Shown here in pieces: positions 1 to 6,032 of a stretch of DNA of 15,068 nt (position 1 is the first letter of the stretch; each line of letters starts with the position of its first letter). The position numbers were made by a program, and so were the translations under genes. This stretch comes from an uncultured Bacteroidota bacterium. Its GTDB lineage: Bacteria > Bacteroidota > Bacteroidia > Bacteroidales > F082. Where the stretch lies: NCBI GenBank assembly GCA_900542475.1, contig UQNO01000044.1, positions 1 to 15,068 on the forward strand, given 5' to 3'. The notes beneath the pieces are model-generated. The model searched no databases. It had not been told where the DNA came from and saw only the letters and a list, made by a program, of their open reading frames with translations.

Positions 1-126
1 TTTTCTCTTCCATTTTTAATTAAACTTTGTCGTTCTACTTTTTATTGTAGCCTGACACAGTTTAATTTACACTCTCCTTTTGATCTAATATAATATCAAA
101 ATCATCATTCTCGTTGTTTTGTATAA

Positions 127-858
127 TCACACGTCTTTTTCCTCATCTTCATCATTCTGATATAGTTCTGGATGTTCAATCTTATCAATACTTACGTCAA
201 TATTGTAGATTTTATCATATAACTCATTCATGTCGATTCTATATCCTTTCCTTAATTCACGCATATCACACTCCCAAAAATAATACGCAATTCTATCACG
301 AGCCGCTTTTTCATATTCTTCTGTAAACACCAAATCTTTGTTGTTACCGAAAAAGTCTCTTTTAAAACCATTATAACTTGATAGGGCTGAAAAATAAATT
401 ATGCCACTTATGATATCTGTAATACCTATGATATATAATATTGTTTCATTTTTAATATCAATAAACCAACCAAATATTATGCACAACACCAAAAGTATAT
501 AAAAAGTCCAACCCGAAATTCTACAAATTTTTCTATCATCTAAATATTTTTTCATGTCTTCCTCTTTATATTCAATAAGTTTTTTGTCAACCATATCATT
601 GGCTTTCTCCAGACTTTTTTCAAGTTCTGTCTGTTTTTCAATAAGTTTCTGTTTCTCTTTTTCTAATTCTTTCTTTTTTTTATTAACAATAACATCGACT
701 GAATCCATTGAAATTTTATCCTTTTCAGCTATTTCATCAGTCTCTAATGACTTTATGACCACAATTTTTCCACAAACTGGACATTTAAATCTTCTTCCAG
801 CATAAGAGTCTTCAAAAACTCTTAAATTGCCACAATTTTTACAAACAGTTTCTATCAT
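127..858 (-). CDS. Zinc-ribbon, coiled-coil, two-helix membrane protein of unknown function
   Basis: This 243-residue protein has a clear domain order. An N-terminal zinc ribbon has two CxxC pairs (C6/C9 and C26/C29). A Lys/Glu-rich coiled coil follows at about residues 55-100. Two hydrophobic segments at about 115-133 and 139-159 are separated by a very short polar turn, so they probably form a membrane hairpin. A soluble tail of about 80 residues ends in an acidic stretch. There is no signal peptide, so the ribbon and coiled coil are probably cytoplasmic. The ATG at 858 lies 16 bases after the stop of the TPR gene, so the two are very likely co-transcribed. I do not recognise the family. 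The layout is that of a membrane-anchored partner or effector, but this is inference only. Reading frame and domains are seen directly, and confidence that it is a real gene is high. Confidence 0.85.
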   Translation of the reverse strand: MIETVCKNCGNLRVFEDSYAGRRFKCPVCGKIVVIKSLETDEIAEKDKISMDSVDVIVNKKKKELEKEKQKLIEKQTELEKSLEKANDMVDKKLIEYKEEDMKKYLDDRKICRISGWTFYILLVLCIIFGWFIDIKNETILYIIGITDIISGIIYFSALSSYNGFKRDFFGNNKDLVFTEEYEKAARDRIAYYFWECDMRELRKGYRIDMNELYDKIYNIDVSIDKIEHPELYQNDEDEEKDV

Positions 859-874
859 AACACATATAATTTAT

Positions 875-2662
875 TTAGTCAACAAACTCAATATCTTCAT
901 TATTACTTACTTTTGTTGAAGAATCACCATTATCGGACAGCATATTCACCATGCTTATAAATGAAGAAAATATTTGGCTCATTTTATTCATTGTAATACG
1001 TGCATTTCTCAATTTATATGCTTTTTCCCATAAGTCCTCTTGTGTATAATAGTTTTTAATAATGGCCAGCAATTTATTTTCATCTCCCTTTACAGACCTA
1101 TCACACAAATCTTCTACTATCATAGTATTGAAACAATACATTATTCCCATCAATATATTGAAATTGTTCACGGTATCTCTTATAACATAACAATATTTTG
1201 TAAGCTTAATGTTGTTTTTGTAGAATAAATTTCTATAAAACTGAATATCTGAAGAATCTTCAATATCATACATTCTAATAAAATCATCAAAAGCATCACA
1301 TTCATTGAATTTTTCAAATTCTAACATATAAAGTGAATCCAGACCATAAGTATATGTTTGTGGCTTTTTGAATTTTGAATGCGCATCAATAGCGACAATA
1401 AGGTTCTTAAATGTTACAGAAATGCTATCTTTCCCATCTATTACCTGCCATACAATTCTATCATTTTCATCAATTAATTCTTGAGAATCTTTTGGAGCTT
1501 TTTTGATTTCTTTGAAGATATCTGTCATATTACCCAAATCGTTCCTCATGATATTGGTCATCCTACGTTCCATATCCATCGCTTCACTCATCAATACATA
1601 ATATTTATTAAAATCGTCAACTGAGGATATCACAATATTGAAATCATCGTTCATACACATCTGCATAATCCTCTTATCAGGAATAAACAAATCCTCTAAA
1701 TGCTTGTCCACATTCTTAACATTCAATCGAATATAATTATTGATTAGATTTTTTGTATTATGCAAAGAATTTTGAAGCAATAAAGCGCATGTCTTACTCA
1801 AATTAGCCTTTTTCAAATTTAAAAGGTTGTTTATTTTTGTCTTATAATCACCTTCGATACTGTCTATTAAAGCCATGATGACTTTTATCATTTTTATTTG
1901 ATATTTATAATCATGACTATCAATAAGACTATCAACAATCAACAATGTATCGTCATTTATTACATTGGTTTTGATATTAATCTTAAGCTGACATAACAAT
2001 AGAGGTGATCGTTTTCTTTTACCCTCTGGCAGCAAGTTTATTATTGTTTCTGCAGCTTTTTGTGCCTCTTCCAATTCACCATCTTCCATAAGCAAACCAA
2101 CTATATCCAGTCCTATATATTGTTGGAAATATGGGTCTTTATTGGCATAATGAAAAGCTTTTTCAAGATATTCATCCTGTTTTTGCTTTTCTTCCAAGCC
2201 CTCATAACATTTTGACATTAAATAATAAACCTTATAATCATATCTGTTTAGTTCGATGCTTTTTTCAAAATCTGTTTTGGCATCAAGAAACCATTTGTTT
2301 TGAAGTGCGTTTATGCCAAATCTTTTATATTCTTCAGCTTCAAGAGCGACTTTATTATGCAATGATCTGTCAATGTTCTTCAAAATGTTAGATTGAACAG
2401 CAAGTTCCAATGATATTTCAGAAAATCCTTTTTCAACAGATTGTTTTAAACGTGTTATTTCAGCAACCGTAGCTTTCTCAAACTGTTGAATAGATTCATT
2501 TATATCTTCTAATTTATAATTAGCGTCAGTCAATCCATGTGATAACTCCGAAGAAATATCATCCAGTTTCTGATTTATTTCTTCAGTATTGTGTGCCGTA
2601 TCAATAATTCCAAACACAGCCGAAGCAGCTGCTAAATTTTGTACAAACTTTTTTAAACCCAT
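875..2662 (-). CDS. Coiled-coil and TPR-repeat protein of unknown function
   Basis: This 595-residue protein starts with a short hydrophobic/amphipathic segment (residues 8-20, rich in Ala and Ile). It continues with a long, regular helical coiled-coil stretch (about 25-105, with repeated Ile/Leu heptad positions). Two recognisable TPR units follow at about 110-143 and 144-177, with the typical small/aromatic pattern and an EKSIELN motif at the end of the first. A degenerate third repeat lies at about 183-213. The remaining 380 residues look alpha-helical and match nothing I know. TPR domains bind other proteins, so a scaffold or sensor role is plausible, with the downstream zinc-ribbon membrane protein as the likely partner. 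A good promoter (TTTG-N20-TATCTTTG) lies about 40 bases upstream of the ATG, making this the first gene of a two-gene unit. The gene is AT-rich like its neighbours. Function is unknown. Confidence 0.85.
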   Translation of the reverse strand: MGLKKFVQNLAAASAVFGIIDTAHNTEEINQKLDDISSELSHGLTDANYKLEDINESIQQFEKATVAEITRLKQSVEKGFSEISLELAVQSNILKNIDRSLHNKVALEAEEYKRFGINALQNKWFLDAKTDFEKSIELNRYDYKVYYLMSKCYEGLEEKQKQDEYLEKAFHYANKDPYFQQYIGLDIVGLLMEDGELEEAQKAAETIINLLPEGKRKRSPLLLCQLKINIKTNVINDDTLLIVDSLIDSHDYKYQIKMIKVIMALIDSIEGDYKTKINNLLNLKKANLSKTCALLLQNSLHNTKNLINNYIRLNVKNVDKHLEDLFIPDKRIMQMCMNDDFNIVISSVDDFNKYYVLMSEAMDMERRMTNIMRNDLGNMTDIFKEIKKAPKDSQELIDENDRIVWQVIDGKDSISVTFKNLIVAIDAHSKFKKPQTYTYGLDSLYMLEFEKFNECDAFDDFIRMYDIEDSSDIQFYRNLFYKNNIKLTKYCYVIRDTVNNFNILMGIMYCFNTMIVEDLCDRSVKGDENKLLAIIKNYYTQEDLWEKAYKLRNARITMNKMSQIFSSFISMVNMLSDNGDSSTKVSNNEDIEFVD

Positions 2663-2706
2663 GGTATATTTATTTTATTTATTATCAATTGTTTATTTAT
2701 GTCCCG

Positions 2707-2738
2707 CAAAGATATTTATTATTTTTTACAAAAACAAA
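2707..2738 (-). promoter_or_regulatory. Bacteroidota-type promoter for the TPR/zinc-ribbon operon
   Basis: On the minus strand a -33 box TTTG (2738-2735) and a -7 box TATCTTTG (2714-2707) are separated by exactly 20 bases. This fits the known Bacteroidota primary sigma-factor consensus. Transcription would start near 2703, leaving a leader of about 40 bases before the ATG at 2662. The site lies in the 84-base gap behind the 215-residue gene, so the downstream pair can be expressed independently of it. Confidence 0.7.
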
Positions 2739-2746
2739 TTTTAAAT

Positions 2747-3394
2747 TCAATGTTCAATATTCGTTTCTATTTTTATTTCAATGTCAAAATCTCTTAAATA
2801 AATAAAATCTGTCAATGCAAAATTTGTATGCTCAAACAAATGATGGAAAGCACTCGTCAGGTGCAAATCCTTTGTCAATTCCCTATTGAGCCCCTCATTC
2901 CAATTCGGTGGCGGACAATCCATACCGATTAAACTATCAAAAGATTCCTTAGAATCATCACCAGTTTTCATATGAATTGTCGTTAAAGATGCTCCCGTCC
3001 ATCCATACAAAGGATTCAACTCGTCATCACTTAATGCACACCACAAATCTTCTTTTTCTTCCTCTTCAATAGTTGGATTATCAGCAAATTTATAGTCTAA
3101 AAAACATCTTGCTTCCAATTCAACATTTTTGCCCAAATCCCTAATAGTTTTTAGGTCATCCCAAATTCTATACGCCCGGTCATACATATCTCTTAATGCA
3201 TCAGTTAGTGCATCATTAAAGGCTATGATATCAGGCAGAATATCTTCCTGATGATCCAGCACATAATCGTTTATCATCATTTTTCTGTCTTCCACCATCC
3301 TGCGGCCTTTACTATAATCGCAACTGAATTCATTGTAAAAATCAACGATTCTTTTCTCAAGGTTTTTAACATGTTCGTTTTTAATTTCTATCAT
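2747..3394 (-). CDS. Acidic hypothetical protein, second gene of an overlapping pair
   Basis: This 215-residue soluble, strongly acidic protein has no signal peptide or membrane segment. The N-terminal half (about 1-100) is helical and charged, and a run of acidic residues sits at 109-116. The C-terminal part has conserved-looking features: a GWTGASL turn at about 131-137, a Cys-Pro-Pro-Pro segment near 160, and a His-rich HHLFEH stretch at 184-189. I do not recognise the family. Its ATG overlaps the TGA of the preceding 159-residue gene in an ATGA arrangement, so the two are translationally coupled and probably work together. Small, acidic, paired cytoplasmic proteins like these are often immunity or accessory proteins, but nothing here proves that. 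Confidence 0.8.
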   Translation of the reverse strand: MIEIKNEHVKNLEKRIVDFYNEFSCDYSKGRRMVEDRKMMINDYVLDHQEDILPDIIAFNDALTDALRDMYDRAYRIWDDLKTIRDLGKNVELEARCFLDYKFADNPTIEEEEKEDLWCALSDDELNPLYGWTGASLTTIHMKTGDDSKESFDSLIGMDCPPPNWNEGLNRELTKDLHLTSAFHHLFEHTNFALTDFIYLRDFDIEIKIETNIEH

Positions 3395-3870
3395 ATTTTC
3401 TCATTTTGATTGTTAATAATAAATTCTAAAAACTCTGGATGTTTATCCAAATAAATCACAAACTCAATGTCTGTGTAAAAGTTCAATTCCCAGAACAATC
3501 CTGCAGCAACTTCCTTTTCCGTTAACTCTACATCATCAGCCACAACAACTTCCATCGCCAGGATTTCATTGCCCTGATATTTCAATGCGTCCATAAATGG
3601 ATATTGTATGTCGTTTTCCGCATCGCAAACATGACAGGTCCAATCAATTTCAGGTATGGTGTGTTCCCATCTGTCAATTATCCTCACATGAAATTTATTT
3701 GTAACACCTTCAATTTTAGTAGCAGCACTTCGAATTTCATTGTAGATATTCTCCCAAGCAAGAACCTTGCCTTTCGACAAGGTTCTTTCATTATTGATAC
3801 TATACAGTTGTTTAAATTCACAGAAAATATCCTGAAACGAATACTCTTTGAAATAATCTCCAATTTTCAT
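3391..3870 (-). CDS. Small acidic hypothetical protein, possibly DUF6557-like
   Basis: This 159-residue soluble protein starts at an ATG (3870) in MKIGDYF. The C-terminal half has a run of acidic residues, an ELTEKEVAAGLFWELNFY segment at about 114-131 that reads as a strand-helix unit, and a CHVC pair (about 79-82) that could be structural. From memory it resembles a small Bacteroidota family catalogued as DUF6557, whose function is unknown. I cannot confirm this. It overlaps the next gene by four bases (ATGA), so the pair is translationally coupled. The gap to the upstream 188-residue gene is 37 bases with no clear promoter, so all three may share a transcript. Confidence 0.8.
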   Translation of the reverse strand: MKIGDYFKEYSFQDIFCEFKQLYSINNERTLSKGKVLAWENIYNEIRSAATKIEGVTNKFHVRIIDRWEHTIPEIDWTCHVCDAENDIQYPFMDALKYQGNEILAMEVVVADDVELTEKEVAAGLFWELNFYTDIEFVIYLDKHPEFLEFIINNQNEKI

Positions 3871-3907
3871 ACTCTTTAGTTTTTTTTAATTAAACTCTAC
3901 GTTTCAT

Positions 3908-4474
3908 TTATAATCTCAAAATATCCAAAACGTTTATCACATGCTTGTTAAACCAATCAATAAATTCCGATTTATCCCTACCAGTCTCAACCAAACGTTT
4001 CGGATCGCAATGTCCGATTATCAATGCATCTTCAAATTTTATAAAAATCACCGTTTTATTTTTTAATTCATCGTAAAACTCCTTTTTCAATCTATTCTTA
4101 ATCAAATGTTTATCTTTCATCTTCCTATAATTATTAACCACAAATGATTGAAAAACCGAAACCTTATTATCTAAACTCTCGTTTCTATAAGGATAATGAA
4201 GTTCATTCGTAAAAGTATTTATCGTTAGACCGAATTTTTTATTTCTTGCAACAACATATCCAGCGCCATAAGAATTATCATCAATCAATTCATCATAAAA
4301 CGATTCATAATCGTCCAAGATGAAATTAACATCATAAATACTTCTGGTTTTAGGTTTTCTAAAGTTTAATGATCTTGATTTTGTTACCATAATTTGATTT
4401 TTTAAGTTTAACATTTCTTTTTTATTAACGACATGAAGAATATTACCGTCCCCGGTCATAGGTGTTTGTAACAT
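3908..4474 (-). CDS. Hypothetical basic protein
   Basis: This protein has up to 188 residues and is basic at both ends of its core, with no signal peptide or membrane segment. Three in-frame ATGs (residues 1, 21 and 29) are possible starts. The region from residue 29 on (MVTKSRSLNF) looks more protein-like than the first 28, so the true start may be internal. The middle (about 45-100) alternates short strands and turns. The segment at about 120-160 has basic helices followed by a hydrophobic KTVIFIKFEDALIIGHCD strand pair. I do not recognise the family. It is the first gene of the minus-strand run that continues through the 159/215-residue pair, and it diverges from the helix-turn-helix gene. 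The real-gene call rests on length, codon pattern and tight spacing to the next gene. Confidence 0.65.
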   Translation of the reverse strand: MLQTPMTGDGNILHVVNKKEMLNLKNQIMVTKSRSLNFRKPKTRSIYDVNFILDDYESFYDELIDDNSYGAGYVVARNKKFGLTINTFTNELHYPYRNESLDNKVSVFQSFVVNNYRKMKDKHLIKNRLKKEFYDELKNKTVIFIKFEDALIIGHCDPKRLVETGRDKSEFIDWFNKHVINVLDILRL

Positions 4475-4670
4475 ATTAAATGATTTAAAGATTTATAATC
4501 AGTTTTGGAAAAAAATAATCGCGCACATGGTTTTTGTATTACAATAATAATGAAAAAAAGGGAAAAATCAAAATTAATTTCACACTATTTAAAATTTTCA
4601 TAAATTATTGTTTATCAATTTTTTATATTGATATTTTCATTTCTACACGCCCAACTTCTAAAATTATTTT

Positions 4671-4770
4671 GCCGCAAATCGTGTGCAAAAAACACCACTT
4701 TTTTATAAAAAATCAAAAAAATTGAAAAATTTATGCCGCAAAACGTGTGCACAAATCTTTCTTTTTTATA
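4671..4770 (+). repeat. Two-copy direct repeat, candidate operator of the HTH gene
   Basis: A 17-base core reads GCCGCAAATCGTGTGCA at 4671-4687 and GCCGCAAAACGTGTGCA at 4735-4751, with one mismatch. Each is followed 10-11 bases on by the same cttttttata string (4698-4707 and 4761-4770), so the repeated unit is about 37 bases with a period of 63-64. The second copy lies across the expected -33 position of the helix-turn-helix gene's promoter, where a repressor would block transcription. Autoregulation is the natural reading and is an inference. Confidence 0.7.
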
Positions 4771-4776
4771 ACTTTG
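4769..4776 (+). promoter_or_regulatory. -7 box of the HTH gene promoter
   Basis: TAACTTTG matches the Bacteroidota TAnnTTTG consensus. It sits 18 bases before the ATG at 4795, giving a leader of about 15 bases. The -33 position falls in the GTGTGC of the second direct repeat, and no clean TTTG is present there, so the promoter may be weak or regulator-dependent. Confidence 0.6.
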
Positions 4777-4794
4777 CAGAAAATATTTTCAACT

Positions 4795-5172
4795 ATGTCA
4801 CCACGCAAAAAAGGATGGCATCCTGCAGGCGAACTCAAGCCAGGATATTCATATAAAGCGCCCAAGATTCGTGGAGCGAAGTCAGCTGCTGAATTAGGTT
4901 TCTATTCAGCAGGTCAATTAATCAAGGTTCAATTAAGCAGAGCTGAGATGAAGCCCATTGAGTTGGCAGCGGCCACCGGCATCCCCCACCAGCGCATTTA
5001 CGAATACATTAACGACCGTCGTCGCCTTACCGTCGAAGCTTCTGTCAAAATCGAGGAAGCACTCCACATGCGTCGCAGTCAAAAAGGCTACTTCTACCGC
5101 ATGCAAGCCCGCCACGATGTCTATCTTTATCTATACGGCGATAATCAAGAAGACAAAAAAGAGAGACCGTAA
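4795..5172 (+). CDS. HigA/XRE-like helix-turn-helix regulator
   Basis: The 125-residue protein contains a helix-turn-helix of the XRE/HigA type at about residues 54-90. PIELAAATGIPHQRIYEYIN forms the turn and recognition helix, followed by an LTVEASVKIEEAL helix as in HigA-type antitoxins. The N-terminus is very basic (MSPRKKG). A C-terminal YRMQARHDVYLYLYG segment resembles the tail found in HigA-like proteins. I chose the ATG at 4795 because the only upstream in-frame start (a GTG at 4747) lies inside the repeat and upstream of the -7 box. No HigB-type toxin gene is adjacent on the same strand. The second half of the gene is distinctly more GC-rich than everything around it, suggesting a different origin or strong conservation. 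It probably represses its own promoter through the two upstream direct repeats. Confidence 0.8.
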   Translation: MSPRKKGWHPAGELKPGYSYKAPKIRGAKSAAELGFYSAGQLIKVQLSRAEMKPIELAAATGIPHQRIYEYINDRRRLTVEASVKIEEALHMRRSQKGYFYRMQARHDVYLYLYGDNQEDKKERP

Positions 5173-5186
5173 GGCCTCTCTTTTTT
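5155..5186. terminator. Bidirectional intrinsic terminator, stop codon in its loop
   Basis: AAAAAAGAGAG (5155-5165) pairs with CTCTCTTTTTT (5176-5186). An inner CC/GG pair closes a GTAA loop, with one A-C mismatch between. The TAA stop of the helix-turn-helix gene (5170-5172) lies in that loop. T-runs occur on both strands, so the hairpin can end both this gene and the convergent 5907-5194 gene, whose stop lies at 5194-5196. Confidence 0.8.
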
Positions 5187-5193
5187 ATCTATT

Positions 5194-5907
5194 CTATATT
5201 GAATTAACCCAATCTTTAACAGTATTGGTAAAGAGCAACGCTTCTAAATGTCCTGAGGTCTTTAAACCTAATTCTATTCTTGCTTGTTCAAATAAATCAC
5301 AATAGTCCTTATAACGATTGTATGAACCTCTTGGCTTTGTTCTTCTTTCCATAGACAAAATTTTATAATACAAAGCCTCAAGTTGTGAATCATATATTAA
5401 AGGTTTAACACTAAGGCCTTCTATACTTGATCCTGCGAAATAGAGTAATTTTGTAAAGAAAGAAACATCTACACCATCGATTTTATTCTTTCCCTTTATA
5501 TCTTTAGGGTTGTCTCCATAATTTAATAGTGACTCATAAGCATTCTTCACATCATTTGATTTAAGGTAATCAACAACATTCTTCAACTTACTTTCCAAAT
5601 TTTGTTTATTGATTTCGTTAAACACACTATTGAATACCTTTTTACTATTTACATTTAAGCCAATTTTTCCCCACACCATTGCACACAAAAAAGCATCATA
5701 AACCTTATCTTGCTTGAACAAATTAATAATAAAAGCCCTATTTAGAGGATTTTCCTTGATATTATACTTTTCCTTTAATCTATCAAAAACTACATTTCCT
5801 TGGTACATATTACGATTCCATAGCCTACTATAATCCATATCGTAAGCAACATCAGCTAACTCATCATAATTCTTGAAATTCTCTTTAATTTTTTCAGTAA
5901 TGATCAT
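5194..5907 (-). CDS. Probable OGG-fold (HhH-GPD-like) DNA glycosylase family protein
   Basis: The 237-residue protein carries a block at about 143-180 that reads IDGVDVSFFTKLLYFAG followed by PLIYDSQLEAL. This matches my recollection of bacterial proteins catalogued as 8-oxoguanine DNA glycosylase OGG-fold proteins, where a helix-hairpin-helix-like turn with a Lys (here K153) is followed by an Asp (here D173). In true OGG/HhH-GPD glycosylases that Lys-Asp pair is catalytic, and equivalence here is inferred. The N-terminal part includes NPLNRAFIINLF and AFLCAMVWGKIG helices. The ATG at 5907 is chosen because a strong promoter ends 21 bases upstream. A longer frame starting at GTG 5973 would begin upstream of that promoter. 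It lies downstream of a broken Abi gene, which suggests a defence setting. Alternatives are an inactive DNA-binding relative or an unrelated helical protein. Confidence 0.55.
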   Translation of the reverse strand: MIITEKIKENFKNYDELADVAYDMDYSRLWNRNMYQGNVVFDRLKEKYNIKENPLNRAFIINLFKQDKVYDAFLCAMVWGKIGLNVNSKKVFNSVFNEINKQNLESKLKNVVDYLKSNDVKNAYESLLNYGDNPKDIKGKNKIDGVDVSFFTKLLYFAGSSIEGLSVKPLIYDSQLEALYYKILSMERRTKPRGSYNRYKDYCDLFEQARIELGLKTSGHLEALLFTNTVKDWVNSI

Positions 5908-5928
5908 ATGGCATTTATTTTGTTCACG

Positions 5929-5959
5929 CAAATATAATAGTGCAATGCATGGTGACAAA
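5929..5959 (-). promoter_or_regulatory. Promoter of the OGG-fold-like gene
   Basis: On the minus strand TTTG (5959-5956) and TATATTTG (5936-5929) are separated by 19 bases, a near-ideal Bacteroidota promoter. Transcription would start near 5925, giving a leader of about 18 bases. This decides the start of the downstream gene as the ATG at 5907. A second possible -7 box, TAACTTTG, lies at 5992-5985 in the adjoining palindrome but has no -33 box at the right distance. Confidence 0.7.
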
Positions 5960-5984
5960 GACCATACCGGCACTTTTGCGCTGC

Positions 5985-6000
5985 AAAGTTATATAACTTT
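5985..6000. repeat. Perfect 16-base palindrome
   Basis: AAAGTTATATAACTTT is a perfect palindrome. It lies between the end of the broken Abi gene (6033) and the promoter of the OGG-fold-like gene, about 26 bases beyond the -33 box. It could be an operator or, as a weak hairpin, part of an end signal for the upstream gene. Confidence 0.5.
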
Positions 6001-6032
6001 TGTTAATAATTTACAAAATTTTGAAAAAAACT

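Larger units (their letters stand above)
4475..4794. other. Divergent AT-rich intergenic region between the 188-residue gene and the HTH gene
   Basis: These 320 bases contain no credible gene. Short open frames here are extremely AT-rich and lack plausible starts. The right part holds two direct repeats and the promoter of the helix-turn-helix gene. On the minus strand a single TAATTTTG box (4576-4569) could serve the 188-residue gene, leaving a leader of about 95 bases. No matching -33 box is evident and such boxes arise by chance in sequence this AT-rich. Confidence 0.6.

Noticed and set aside
1..13. Possible start of another minus-strand gene (ATG at 13 followed by GAA GAG AAA)
   Set aside because: Only four codons are visible and no promoter box is found upstream, so it cannot be supported.
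4534..4725. Plus-strand open frame of 63 codons upstream of the HTH gene
   Set aside because: It is composed almost only of Ile, Asn, Lys and Phe from AT-rich DNA, overlaps the first direct repeat, and has no promoter or homology.
4671..4770. The two 37-base direct repeats as a CRISPR array
   Set aside because: There are only two copies, they are followed by a coding start, there are no cas genes, and a repeat lies on a promoter, so an operator fits better.
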